NCBI GenBank assembly: GCA_030434875.1
Contig: JAUISW010000001.1
Span: forward strand, 2,615,501-2,679,500
Length of the DNA: 64,000 nucleotides
From: Lachnospiraceae bacterium C1.1
GTDB lineage: Bacteria; Bacillota; Clostridia; Lachnospirales; Lachnospiraceae
Direction: 5' to 3'
Numbering within the stretch: the first letter of the stretch is position 1; each line of letters starts with the position of its first letter. A program made the translations under genes and the position numbers. Shown here in pieces: positions 33,712 through 42,904 of the stretch. Under the pieces are notes generated by a model, which saw only the letters and a program-made list of their open reading frames with translations, was not told where the DNA came from and did no database searches.

Positions 33712-35412
33712 TCAGGCTTTTTTGAATACCGTTTTACCCATAAACACAGTTTCAAGCACCTGAATATCCTGAATACCTTCCACAGGAACGGATTCAATGT
33801 CACTGTCCAGAACTACCAGCTCCGCTGATTTTCCAACCTCGATGGAGCCTGTGATATCTTCAAGATGAGCCTGATATGCGGGATGGATCGTATGTGCCTG
33901 AAGTGCTTCCTTAAGGCTCACACATTCCTCCGGTAAGGCGGCGGGAACATCCTTGAACAGCTCATAAGTCGGATCCCTCCTGACATGTCTTCTCGTCATG
34001 GCCACCTGGATAGCCGTAATACCATAGGAGGGACTGACAAAGAAATCCGATCCGTAAGCACACACTACACCATTGTCGATCAGTGATTTACTGGGATACG
34101 TCTGTCTGACGACATCCTCGCCCCAGTCAGCGACCATGATCGGTTCTTCGGTAGGATTATCATTGAACCATGCCGGCTGATTGCTGGCGATGATATGGCT
34201 CCTGCCCATACGTACCCTGTCCTCTGGCGCAATAAATGTATCATGCGCAATAATGTTTCTGATCCTTGGATTCGGGTACAGCTTCTGCGCGTTCTCATAG
34301 CAGTCGATCACTTTGCGGATGGCATAGCTTCCCATGGCATGTGTATGGATATTGAAGCCCTCCTTGTTGGCAAGTGCCATGGACTCCTCCATATGCGCTT
34401 CATCCCAGAGGAGCGGCTCTCTGGTGCCCGGCTTATGGTTGATTGAAGTATCCGCATAGAGCTCGATCATTGAAAACTGACCATCCGCGAAGTATTTTAC
34501 CGTGTCCACGGTGAAAAGCCCTTCCACATCAAACTTCGTGCGGTTTGCGATCGCTCTTTCCATGTCTTCATCCCGGGTCGCATCGTTGACATTATGAACG
34601 CCGGATACTCTGACAGTAAATTCACCCTTCTTTGCCATATCGGTAAGAATCGGATAAGATGCACACTGCAGACAGTCACACAGCAGCGTAAATCCGGTTT
34701 CGTTAAACATATCAAAGCATTCCTTCAGAGAAGCCCTGTGTTCCTCCGGCGAAAAATCATAGTTTGGAATACTGTCAATGATGGGAAGAAAGGTAACAGG
34801 CTCCTTTATATAGCCGCTGGGACTTCCGTCCGCCTCCCTTACGATCAGCCCGTTATGATCATCCGTATCCTTCGTCACTCCTGCCACTTCAAGTGCCTTT
34901 GTATTTAAGAGGACCCTGTGTCCGCAGTATGACATAAGAACAGCAGGTTTATCCGGTACGACCACATCAATATCATGTCTGGTAAACGGTCTCACGATAC
35001 CCTGAAGTCCTCCTGAAAACCATGTTCTGTCCCATCCCAGTCCACGGATTACAGGAGCATCCCTGTGCTCATCGACATAGGCTTTCAAAATGTCCTGAAG
35101 CTTCTTTACCACTCCCTCGGGCGTGTCCTTTTTGGGATCCGGCACAATAGAGCTGAAGCTGCATGTTGCGAATTTTTTCGCTGCATTAGCAACATGATTG
35201 TGCGCATCTCCAAGACCGGGGATGACACTCTTTCCGTTACAATCGATAACTTCCGTGCTCTCTCCGATCCACTCCTTTACTCCCGCCTCGTCACCAACAT
35301 ACACGAATTTGCCGTCCTTGATGGCAACCGCCTGTGCATGTGTTTCCGTTCCATCCAATGCGATGGAATAGACTTTTGCGTTTCTGTAAACCCTGTCTGC
35401 AGTCTGAGCCAT
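33712..35412 (-). CDS. Amidohydrolase family 3 enzyme (AH-3)
   Basis: This 566-aa member has GDAHNHVA (first HxH), KYFADGQ, IHTHAMG, IAHDTF, YGSDFFVSP and the C-terminal GSIEVGKSAELVVLD. Compared with AH-2 and AH-5 it lacks their DVYFAGKKVN ending and reads QVLETVFMGKTVF, so it belongs to another branch. It probably cleaves amide-type bonds in the cytosol. GAGAGG precedes ATG. A strong terminator follows, making it the last gene of the AH-5/AH-4/relic/AH-3 segment. Confidence 0.88.
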   Translation of the reverse strand: MAQTADRVYRNAKVYSIALDGTETHAQAVAIKDGKFVYVGDEAGVKEWIGESTEVIDCNGKSVIPGLGDAHNHVANAAKKFATCSFSSIVPDPKKDTPEGVVKKLQDILKAYVDEHRDAPVIRGLGWDRTWFSGGLQGIVRPFTRHDIDVVVPDKPAVLMSYCGHRVLLNTKALEVAGVTKDTDDHNGLIVREADGSPSGYIKEPVTFLPIIDSIPNYDFSPEEHRASLKECFDMFNETGFTLLCDCLQCASYPILTDMAKKGEFTVRVSGVHNVNDATRDEDMERAIANRTKFDVEGLFTVDTVKYFADGQFSMIELYADTSINHKPGTREPLLWDEAHMEESMALANKEGFNIHTHAMGSYAIRKVIDCYENAQKLYPNPRIRNIIAHDTFIAPEDRVRMGRSHIIASNQPAWFNDNPTEEPIMVADWGEDVVRQTYPSKSLIDNGVVCAYGSDFFVSPSYGITAIQVAMTRRHVRRDPTYELFKDVPAALPEECVSLKEALQAHTIHPAYQAHLEDITGSIEVGKSAELVVLDSDIESVPVEGIQDIQVLETVFMGKTVFKKA

Positions 35413-35450
35413 TCCTGCTACCTCTCTTTCTTATATTTTATATTTATATT

Positions 35451-35645
35451 AAACAGACGGCTGGTTAATTCATAGCTTTCACCTTTTATGTCACTGCAGA
35501 TGCTTCCAAAAATCTCTTCACATCGACCTTCTTCAGGTCGGCAACTGTTTTGCAATCGAGTTCTTTCATCATATCATTTGTACACTCGATGGCCTGTTCC
35601 GTAGATCTTGTGAAGACAGGAGCCCCGCTCTCGATGATTTCCTTC
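35451..35645 (-). pseudogene. Carboxylesterase fragment with internal deletion
   Basis: Directly after the AH-4 stop codon the minus strand reads KEIIESGAPVFTRSTEQAIE then KELDCKTVADLKKVDV, matching CE-B around residues 235-285. After LEAS the frame shifts and continues DIKGESYELTSRLF, which matches CE-A near residue 385. Both ends, and about 90 internal codons, are missing. It is the remains of an esterase that once followed AH-4. Confidence 0.8.
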
Positions 35646-37295
35646 CTATTCGTGGATGTAGGCCCACTCTCCGCCCACCATGGTTCCAAGCACGGGCGAA
35701 TCCTGGATATGCTCCGGATCGCACTTGGTAATATCATCACCAAGTACCACCAGATCCGCTTCCTTCCCGACAGTAATACTGCCCAGCCTGTCATCACAAA
35801 GCAGCTGATAAGCCTCATTAATGGTGGTCGCTTCTATCATCTGTTCAATGGAAACGCGCTCGTTTGCACCATGCAATGTATCCGGGCGTCCGGGGAGCTG
35901 ACGTAACACGCCCTTCTGTATGCCGATAAGAGGATATGCCGGATTGGTAACGGGATAATCACTGGCAGAAGTCACTACCACACCGGCATCAAAGAATGCC
36001 TTCATCGGAAGCTGATCTTCAGCACGTTCTTCTCCAAGGACAGCAACCATCATACCGAAATAATCCGGATCCATATCAAACCAGTGGGGATCTGTAGAAG
36101 CTATAACGTTTAGTTTAGCCATACGGGGTATATCCGCCCTGTCTACCACCTGAAGATGGGTTATGGCATCCCTGTAATCGTGAGGTCCTGTCTGCTCCAA
36201 TGCTTTCTCTATGGCATCTAAAGCCATGCAGAGTGCCCCGTCTCCTATGGCATGAGCATGTACCGTAAATCCCAGCTCGTGGGATTTTTTGTATATTTTA
36301 ATAAGTGTTTCCATGTCAAAGCGGAGCTGCCCATGATGTTTGTGCTCGACAGACCACGGATCTGTGTAAGGCTGCTTCATATATGCTGTTGAAGGTGTCC
36401 CCGGCATCGTACCGTCTATCTGTATCTTGATATTGCTTAGTTCGAACATACGCCCCCTGGTCTTCTCTCTTAAGCTTGACGCGTGTTCTATCTCCGCCAT
36501 CGTATCATGACCTGCCGCCTGAAATACCTGATAAGCAGCATAGACATGCATCTTAAGCTTCCCTTCCATATCAAGCTCATGGCAGGCAAGTGCGGCATTG
36601 TCGGTAGTATCCCAGTTGATTATGGGGTCAAGGATCAGGGTCTCTCCGTTAGCCAGATATTCTTCCTGATAGTGCAGGAATCCCTCCTTATACTGTTCTA
36701 CCGAGAACACGGTAAACTCCTTTAACAGATCCATGGCACCTTCGCGGAAATAACCTGTGGGATTGCCCTCATCATCACGGGTGATTATACCGTCACTTAT
36801 ATCGGGCGTATTCTTATCTATTCCCAGACGCTCCATTGCAGCATGATTAACCCAATAGGAATGATGACCTATATCCGCAAGAACGATAGGTTTGTCTGTC
36901 ATGCCGTTAAGCAGATCCGCAGTGGGACCGTTTGGCCCCATATCCGGAGTGGGGATGAAGCCCGATCCCTGAATAACATCGAGCTCCGGATGCTTCTCAA
37001 TGAACTCCTTTATTGCGGCAAGATGTTCCTCTAAGGTACCCATGGGATTTAGGTGTACAAAGAAAAGCGCTTCAGTTCCTCCGGGCGCGATATGACCGTG
37101 TCCCTCTCCAAATCCCGGAAGAATGATACCCTTATCGTACCGGATCTCCTCCGTATCCTTGCCGATATATTCCTTCACACCCTCCTCGTCGCCCACATAT
37201 ACGAACTTGCCGTCAGAAATCGCAAGCGCCGCAGCCTTGGGATTTTTCTTATCAACTGTATAGATATTACCGTAGATGACCTTATTTGCCTTCAT
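35646..37295 (-). CDS. Amidohydrolase family 3 enzyme (AH-4)
   Basis: This 549-aa protein shows GEGHGHIAPGG (first HxH), KIQIDGTM, VHAHAIGDGA, ITHLQVVD, TSASDYPV and GSITVGKEADLVVLG. AAGGAGG lies nine bases before ATG. Its C-terminus ends GGEWAYIHE, and the CE fragment begins at the next base, suggesting a recombination joint at the stop codon. Expected to hydrolyse amide bonds in the cytosol; no substrate can be assigned. It lies 21 bases behind AH-5. Confidence 0.9.
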   Translation of the reverse strand: MKANKVIYGNIYTVDKKNPKAAALAISDGKFVYVGDEEGVKEYIGKDTEEIRYDKGIILPGFGEGHGHIAPGGTEALFFVHLNPMGTLEEHLAAIKEFIEKHPELDVIQGSGFIPTPDMGPNGPTADLLNGMTDKPIVLADIGHHSYWVNHAAMERLGIDKNTPDISDGIITRDDEGNPTGYFREGAMDLLKEFTVFSVEQYKEGFLHYQEEYLANGETLILDPIINWDTTDNAALACHELDMEGKLKMHVYAAYQVFQAAGHDTMAEIEHASSLREKTRGRMFELSNIKIQIDGTMPGTPSTAYMKQPYTDPWSVEHKHHGQLRFDMETLIKIYKKSHELGFTVHAHAIGDGALCMALDAIEKALEQTGPHDYRDAITHLQVVDRADIPRMAKLNVIASTDPHWFDMDPDYFGMMVAVLGEERAEDQLPMKAFFDAGVVVTSASDYPVTNPAYPLIGIQKGVLRQLPGRPDTLHGANERVSIEQMIEATTINEAYQLLCDDRLGSITVGKEADLVVLGDDITKCDPEHIQDSPVLGTMVGGEWAYIHE

Positions 37296-37316
37296 TATCT
37301 GTACCTCCTTGTATTG

Positions 37317-38987
37317 TTAATTTACTTTCTTTCCCGCAAAATACACATCCGTCGGTTTGTTGTAGCTGAAGCCCTCATGCTCTGCGGTAAGCAGGTCGGT
37401 GTCAAACACAAGGAAATCGGCATCCTTACCTTTATCAATAGAGCCCTTGTTATCATCTATACCAAGCTGTTTTGCTCCATTTATCGTATATCCGAGTATC
37501 ATTTCTTCTATACTCATTTGTTCATCATCGGAAGGATTTGCTCTGACGGTCCAATCTGTTTTGGCGGCTCTGGTCTTCTCGTTTATCCACCTTGTCATGC
37601 CGACCTCCATGCCAAGGTATGGACTCCAGTTGTTAAAATCACCATAGTGGATATCGTCGCTTGACCATGTAACATTGGCACCGGTCTTCCAGACCGACTT
37701 GCAGCGATACATCTTATTTGCACGCTCCTCACCAAGCAGCTCGCACCATGTCTTATAAGGATCTCCGCCCATGTTTCCTGCATGCCACCATGGTGTATAA
37801 TTGGCGTTAACACCTAACTTCACAAAACGGTCAATATCTGCATCATCCTGAATCTCAAGATGTGCACAGGTGACCTTCACACGGTACTTATCCCCAAGCT
37901 CCTTCTTAGCCAGCTCCACACCGTCAAGTACATTACGGGAGGCTCCTTCACCCACAGTGTGCAGGTGCAGGTCAAGTCCTGCCTCATTAAGCCGAATAAG
38001 AAGCTCTGCGATCTGATCCTTATTGAAAGCAGCCGTTCCCTTGTCCCCGGTATCTTCGTAAGGTGTCACAAGTGCTGCCGTTTCTATCTTTAAGGTCCCG
38101 TCATTGAAAATCTTTAAGGTATGCACCTTAAGGTGTTTCGTATTAAATTCACTGTTAAAGCTCTTAAGCTTTTCTATCGCCTCCGGCACCTGGCGGGGCT
38201 GTGTGATCACATAGCAGCCGTCAATATAAACGGGAAGCTCTCCTTCCTCGTCCATTTTTTTCAATCGTCTGTAAACTCTCTCATGAAAATCATTGCATTC
38301 CGGAATACCGGCATCAAAGACACCCACGACCCCTGCATTTACAGAAAAATCGATCCAACGTTTTAGCGCGGCATCTATCTGTTCATCTGTCAGTTTTTCC
38401 GCACCATCGATCAGAAAGCGGGTTTCCGCAGCCGCTTCGAATATATTTCCGGTCACATGTCCATCCTTACGCACATAGTAACTAAGCCCCGGTACGGGAT
38501 CGATGACATCATCCGTAATGCCGTGACGCTCAAGAAGTTTGGAATTTGCCCATACGCTGTGTGCTTCGCCCTCTAAGATCATGATCTCACTGTCGGCACA
38601 GACAGCATCAAGATCTTCCTTTGTGATCTCTTCACCATGCAGAAAAACGCGCTCCAGTAGGAAATTGTAACTCTCTATGCCCGGATTGTTCTTAATATGA
38701 TCAGCTATAAAGTCAAGAGCTTCCTTTTTGCAGTCGCACATAATATACTCACCCATATCCTTATACTCAAACCCGATGGGCATAGTAACATGAACATGAC
38801 TGTCGATGATTCCCGGCATTATGAATTTTCCGCTAAGATCCGTTATCTCGCCCTCATAATCCGAAAGACCGGCATCATCGCCGACATAAACAAATTTGCC
38901 ATCCTTTACTGCAAGGGCTGTAGCCAACAGACTGTTCTTGTTAGATGTGAAGATTTTTGCATTTTTAATAATCTTATCTACCTTCAT
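37317..38987 (-). CDS. Amidohydrolase family 3 enzyme (AH-5)
   Basis: The 556-aa protein is a near twin of AH-2, with KVDKIIKNAKIFTS, DSHVHVT, KIFNDGT, LHLHTVGEGA, CAHLE, WSSDDIHY and the C-terminal DVYFAGKKVN. ATG at 38987 follows AAAGGAG. It is the first gene of the array transcript, immediately downstream of the tandem 11-bp repeats at 39034-39066. Local GC is lower than in the CE genes (18 of 60 in 38101-38160), so the array is a compositional mosaic. Confidence 0.9.
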   Translation of the reverse strand: MKVDKIIKNAKIFTSNKNSLLATALAVKDGKFVYVGDDAGLSDYEGEITDLSGKFIMPGIIDSHVHVTMPIGFEYKDMGEYIMCDCKKEALDFIADHIKNNPGIESYNFLLERVFLHGEEITKEDLDAVCADSEIMILEGEAHSVWANSKLLERHGITDDVIDPVPGLSYYVRKDGHVTGNIFEAAAETRFLIDGAEKLTDEQIDAALKRWIDFSVNAGVVGVFDAGIPECNDFHERVYRRLKKMDEEGELPVYIDGCYVITQPRQVPEAIEKLKSFNSEFNTKHLKVHTLKIFNDGTLKIETAALVTPYEDTGDKGTAAFNKDQIAELLIRLNEAGLDLHLHTVGEGASRNVLDGVELAKKELGDKYRVKVTCAHLEIQDDADIDRFVKLGVNANYTPWWHAGNMGGDPYKTWCELLGEERANKMYRCKSVWKTGANVTWSSDDIHYGDFNNWSPYLGMEVGMTRWINEKTRAAKTDWTVRANPSDDEQMSIEEMILGYTINGAKQLGIDDNKGSIDKGKDADFLVFDTDLLTAEHEGFSYNKPTDVYFAGKKVN

Positions 38988-39033
38988 AGCTGCTCCTTTC
39001 AATATGCTGAATAGTTACAAACCTGACAGACAT

Positions 39034-39066
39034 TTTACTTAAAATAATGTTAAAAGTCCGTTAAAA
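39034..39066 (-). promoter_or_regulatory. Three tandem 11-bp TTTTAA repeats upstream of AH-5 (site A)
   Basis: On the minus strand TTTTAACGGAC, TTTTAACATTA and TTTTAAGTAAA follow one another at exactly 11-base steps (39056-39066, 39045-39055, 39034-39044). They resemble sites B (33598-33619) and C (42344-42365). A good -10 is not obvious downstream. Candidate binding site of the SARP-like regulator encoded at 39184. Confidence 0.65.
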
Positions 39067-39140
39067 TCCAAAATATTAGAAATTATTCAGAATAAATTTA
39101 CAATTCTAGCAAAATGTTTTTTCAATTACAAAGAAGAAAA

Positions 39141-39169
39141 GCCTCGGCAATGCTTTGCATTGCCGAGGC
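39141..39169 (-). terminator. Terminator of the two-component operon
   Basis: GCCTCGGCAATGC pairs with GCATTGCCGAGGC; the minus strand continues TTTTCTTCTTTG. It separates the regulators from the hydrolase array. Confidence 0.85.
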
Positions 39170-39183
39170 TTTCAAATGAAAGA

Positions 39184-39966
39184 TCACCCCTTTTTGTCGG
39201 TCTTTAATAAGTTGTGTACCTGAGCCCAGTCATACTGGGACATGTAAACACCATGATACAGATTAAGAGCACCTGGCTTTCCATCCAGATAGTCAAAGTA
39301 GTCACACCGTACCTTTTTTCTGTCGATCCCCAGCACTCCCCAGCCCTTGATCAGAATATCTTCCTTGCCTGTTTCCGATAATGTCTTTACGAGGTCCTTC
39401 TTTGTGACACGTATATAAGAGTCTGAACTGTTCCGAAATATAACATTACAGATTTCCGTGACCGGGCAGAGAACGCCGGCCTTATTTACCAGATAAGCCA
39501 AGAGTTCTTTCGAACGTTTTGTAAATGATACGACAGGCTCTCCGTCATAATATACTTCAAAATCACCAAAGCACCGGATAAACAATCCTTTCCCCATGTT
39601 TTCTTTAAGGACAGTATGTCGAAGCTGAGATAATGCGTGCTCAATTTTTTCTACCGTAACAGGCTTCATAAGATAGTCGCTGGCTCCCAGTTCGAAGGCT
39701 TTTGGGGCGTACTCGCTATATCCGGTGGTAAAAACTATGTCACACTCAGGATATGCAGTTTTAACGCACCTTGCCAAATCAACACCTGTCACAGTTCCTA
39801 TCGCTATATCCAGGAAAGCAATACTTACCATCCCTGATGGTAAGGCTTCAATCGCATCATCGGCATTATCAAAAGCCACTATCTCAGCTTCCGGCAGAGC
39901 CTCATGAACACGTCTGGTCATTTGCCTTAACAGGATGGATTCATCTTCTACAACAAGTATTCTCAT
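39184..39966 (-). CDS. REC-SARP-like (winged-helix) response regulator
   Basis: Residues 1-120 are a receiver: VVEDES acidic pair, FLDIA phospho-acceptor Asp, TTGYSEYA switch and YLMKPV Lys. Residues about 128-260 begin LFIRCFGDFEVYYDGE and include KRSKELLAYLVNKAG, the start of the winged-helix domain found in SARP-type activators. The kinase gene overlaps it by 26 bases upstream. It probably activates the adjacent array through the 11-bp direct repeats. A terminator follows. Confidence 0.85.
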   Translation of the reverse strand: MRILVVEDESILLRQMTRRVHEALPEAEIVAFDNADDAIEALPSGMVSIAFLDIAIGTVTGVDLARCVKTAYPECDIVFTTGYSEYAPKAFELGASDYLMKPVTVEKIEHALSQLRHTVLKENMGKGLFIRCFGDFEVYYDGEPVVSFTKRSKELLAYLVNKAGVLCPVTEICNVIFRNSSDSYIRVTKKDLVKTLSETGKEDILIKGWGVLGIDRKKVRCDYFDYLDGKPGALNLYHGVYMSQYDWAQVHNLLKTDKKG

Positions 39967-41365
39967 TTTCCGTGCCTTTCATTTTGGGAATCTTTATAGT
40001 TACCTTTGTTCCTTTGCCCGGAGTGCTCTCGATAGTAAGACTTCCACCCACCATCTCCCGAATCCGGTATCGGGTATTTTCTATTCCTAAGTGCTTTCTC
40101 CCGTCATCCTCATACACTGTAATATCAAATCCTGTTCCGTCGTCTACTACCGATACAATATAGTGCTCACCCGTTTCAAATGAACTGATCCTCACAGTCC
40201 CTCCATCCTTCTTCTTACAGACACCATGTTTTATTGCATTTTCAACAATAGGCTGTACTGAAAGTGCCGGTACAAGAAAAGAAGTGCAGCTTATATCGAA
40301 TTCAATGTTCAGTTTGTTTGAAAAACGAAGCTTTTCAAGCCATATATAAGTTTTTATGTGATTCAATTCTTCCGAAAAAGAAACAGGCTCACTTTTATCT
40401 GCAAAATCAATATTCTCACGCAGATACTCCGAGAATTCACCTATAGCTCTGGCGGCAAGCCCCGGATCTTCCTCACACAAGGCTTCGATGACCGCCAAAG
40501 AATTATAAAGGAAATGGGGCTGCATCTGCGAGATCATGGCTGAGATCTGAAGTTTAGCCAGTTCCTTTTCATATCTTAGATTATCCTTCTCAAGTTCATC
40601 ATTTGCGTCAAAAAAGATAAGGCAGATCGGCATCATAAACACAAGCGTCACCAGCCCCCACACCGAGACATAACCGGTTAAAATGTCCAGATTCAGTGAC
40701 AGCATGGAAAAGAGTACGGGGAAAAAGATGCAACATATAAAGGAAAGCTTCCGGGTTCTGCTCAATTTTGAAAACAGGGTTGCAACCGACAATGCTATCA
40801 GACAAAATAAGTCCAGAAAGATACTGATACGATCCTCAACGACATCGGAATATAGTCCCTCTTCAGTGACAAGAAAAAGAAAAGGCCTGAATATGTTGAC
40901 GAGGATGGCAATGAAATAAATGATAATCCCAATAGAGATCATCACGGTAACCATGCGTGTGATGATTGTTTCCTCAAGAAATCTCTTTTGATAAAGCCAT
41001 AAGGTCAGAAAACAGGTCATGGAAAAATAATAATTTAGGCTTAAAAGCACCGTAATAGAGCGGATATGCTCCGGCATACTGTAAACACTTCCTGTAAGTG
41101 TTGCAAAGAAAACCGCAACAAAAAGATTAAAAAGAAAGAGAGTAAAATGGCCCATTGCTCCGATGTGGCTATCCTTGAAGCACAGAAATCCCGAAAGAAC
41201 TGTCAAAAAAACGAGACTGATAAAATCGATGATTCTTACCATGTACATTGAGTCTCGGAAAATATCATTTTTCACCGATACTGCAATGGCAAAAAGTGTT
41301 AAAAAAAACATGACAGTGGGCACAAGCGAGCGGATTGTCTTATTATCGATCTTTATCAGCCTCAT
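39941..41365 (-). CDS. LytS-type membrane sensor histidine kinase
   Basis: About eight membrane helices fill the first 260 residues. A short coil leads to the His_kinase (PF06580) domain with QMQPHFLYNSLA, where His is the phospho-site, then HATPase_c with VQPIVENAIKHG and GTGFDI. No periplasmic domain is present, so it should sense a membrane-soluble or membrane signal. The start is uncertain: ATG at 41365 has AAGGAA close by, while GTG at 41398 would add 11 acidic residues. It forms a pair with the downstream regulator. Confidence 0.88.
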   Translation of the reverse strand: MRLIKIDNKTIRSLVPTVMFFLTLFAIAVSVKNDIFRDSMYMVRIIDFISLVFLTVLSGFLCFKDSHIGAMGHFTLFLFNLFVAVFFATLTGSVYSMPEHIRSITVLLSLNYYFSMTCFLTLWLYQKRFLEETIITRMVTVMISIGIIIYFIAILVNIFRPFLFLVTEEGLYSDVVEDRISIFLDLFCLIALSVATLFSKLSRTRKLSFICCIFFPVLFSMLSLNLDILTGYVSVWGLVTLVFMMPICLIFFDANDELEKDNLRYEKELAKLQISAMISQMQPHFLYNSLAVIEALCEEDPGLAARAIGEFSEYLRENIDFADKSEPVSFSEELNHIKTYIWLEKLRFSNKLNIEFDISCTSFLVPALSVQPIVENAIKHGVCKKKDGGTVRISSFETGEHYIVSVVDDGTGFDITVYEDDGRKHLGIENTRYRIREMVGGSLTIESTPGKGTKVTIKIPKMKGTENENTCCRR

Positions 41366-41441
41366 CTTCATTTCCTTCACATCCTCTTCATCGTCCACAT
41401 AGACAAAGCTGCCGCTTCCTTCGAAACAAAATGATAACTAT

Positions 41442-42044
41442 TCACTGTTGCGAAATACAGAAACTGTTATCTTCATCCTCTACAAACTCCACCTTTATGC
41501 TTGCAATTCTCCCTGCACCAATCCTTTTGTCCCGATAATCCCCACTTTCGATAAAAATATATCTGACAAAGGCATCTGCAAACAGCCAGAATAACACATA
41601 GAAAAATTCCTGAGGAATATCACCAAGATATTTTCCAATTAAAGCAAGGAGGATGCCTGAGATTACGGTGCCAATCACCATTTCTCCAAAAACAAGTCGG
41701 TGATGTCTGTTCTCCTGTATTGTCCTGCCAAGTTCATAGTCTCCTTCTGAAGCGATTGTGTCAACAATGATCTTTTTTTGCTCCTCGGTAAACTTTGCCC
41801 CGTATATCTCCAGAACGATGGGATACTTCGTCGGAATACACTCAATAAAATCCGTTATGTAATCCGTAAACTCAGAGTTTAGGCTCACACAATCCCTGAT
41901 GCTGTATTTACAAATGATATCTTCCATATTCTGTGCATAGCATGGAATATAGGCGATTCCGTCTTCCAGGACCTCTTTTTTTAGTCGAAGCTTCAGAAAT
42001 GATTTTTTATTCAGGAATTTTTGTATGTTGTTATCCGTTTTCAT
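41442..42044 (-). CDS. Unrecognised membrane protein with long cytoplasmic N-terminus (200 aa)
   Basis: The first about 125 residues are soluble and charged. Two hydrophobic helices follow (VFGEMVIGTVISGILLALIG and a second near FFYVLFWLFADAF), then a short acidic tail. No family is recognised. ATG at 42044 has GGAGAG five bases upstream; a longer frame to 42128 has a hydrophobic start but no ribosome site. It is the first gene of the unit containing the kinase and response regulator and may act as their accessory sensor. Confidence 0.7.
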   Translation of the reverse strand: MKTDNNIQKFLNKKSFLKLRLKKEVLEDGIAYIPCYAQNMEDIICKYSIRDCVSLNSEFTDYITDFIECIPTKYPIVLEIYGAKFTEEQKKIIVDTIASEGDYELGRTIQENRHHRLVFGEMVIGTVISGILLALIGKYLGDIPQEFFYVLFWLFADAFVRYIFIESGDYRDKRIGAGRIASIKVEFVEDEDNSFCISQQ

Positions 42045-42343
42045 CTTTTCTCTCCAATCCTGAACAGTCATGAAAGCTATCTTCACAATTATGCAGAAAA
42101 AAACGCAGCCCTTTGAGAATACAATCACATTGTTGCTTCAAGTTCGGACAGCTTTATTTCTTCGTTATCCACGGCTTATGTCACTACTTCCTTATTTGCC
42201 TTGAGTATAGCACAGAGATGCTGATTTTTCCACAAAAACTCACGCTTTTGGCAGCGTAAATTTGTACTCGGAAATTTGAAAATAGAAAATCCCTATGCAT
42301 TCAGATATGATATTAGATTCATATAGATTGTATCATGATTTTC

Positions 42344-42365
42344 TTATTTTAAAAAGCCTTTAAAA
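42344..42365 (-). promoter_or_regulatory. Tandem 11-bp TTTTAA repeats upstream of the regulatory operon (site C)
   Basis: On the minus strand TTTTAAAGGCT (42355-42365) and TTTTAAAATAA (42344-42354) repeat at 11 bases. The GG at positions 8-9 of the first unit is shared with sites A and B. TACAAT or TATATG downstream may be the -10. This suggests autoregulation. Confidence 0.5.
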
Positions 42366-42904
42366 TAAATATTTTAAATTTGACGGGGAAATGTTGAAGC
42401 CGTCCGGTATAAGTGACTGCAAACCAGAATGACTTAAAGAACTATTAGAAGATGTATCATCACTCTGGCAAGCCTCTTTGGTATGACTGTCAGAACCGTT
42501 TTTCTTCTTGGCTGCATTAAGTCTTTCGAATTTAAAGTGATTAGCATCTTTACGATCCTTGAATCCGGTCCGATAAACAAACGTTATCATCGACGAATCA
42601 GCATTTCATTCTTCATTATAATCTCCCACGATGACATAATCCACTATACTTTCAAATACTTGACGATCAAATTCTTTTATGGTAGTCTCTGTCTCCAATT
42701 TTTCACATATGCAACTAATCCCTATGACCTTCAAAACATATGCTGATATTACAGATGATGACCTGAATATTAGCTATGATCCCTCCATTGTCGATGCAAC
42801 AGAGCTTAAGCTCGACAGCAAAGATAACAGTATCACAACTATTCCCTCTACAATGCATGTCTACATTCTACCACCATCCTGCTCTTCAAAAAATGAACCA
42901 TTAC
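42366..42904. other. Apparently decayed coding DNA
   Basis: Short open frames exist on both strands (42360-42590 minus, 42679-42957 plus), but none has a ribosome site or recognisable domain. The plus-strand stretch reading TYADITDDDLNISYDPSI has a protein-like look, as from an extracellular repeat domain. I treat this as remnants and make no gene call. Confidence 0.35.

Noticed and set aside
23390..42128. Integrated phage or conjugative element spanning the array
   Set aside because: No integrase, relaxase, phage structural genes, tRNA attachment site or flanking direct repeat was seen.
42360..42590. Possible 76-aa protein on the minus strand
   Set aside because: It is low-complexity, overlaps the 11-bp repeat site and lacks a ribosome site and homology that I can recognise.
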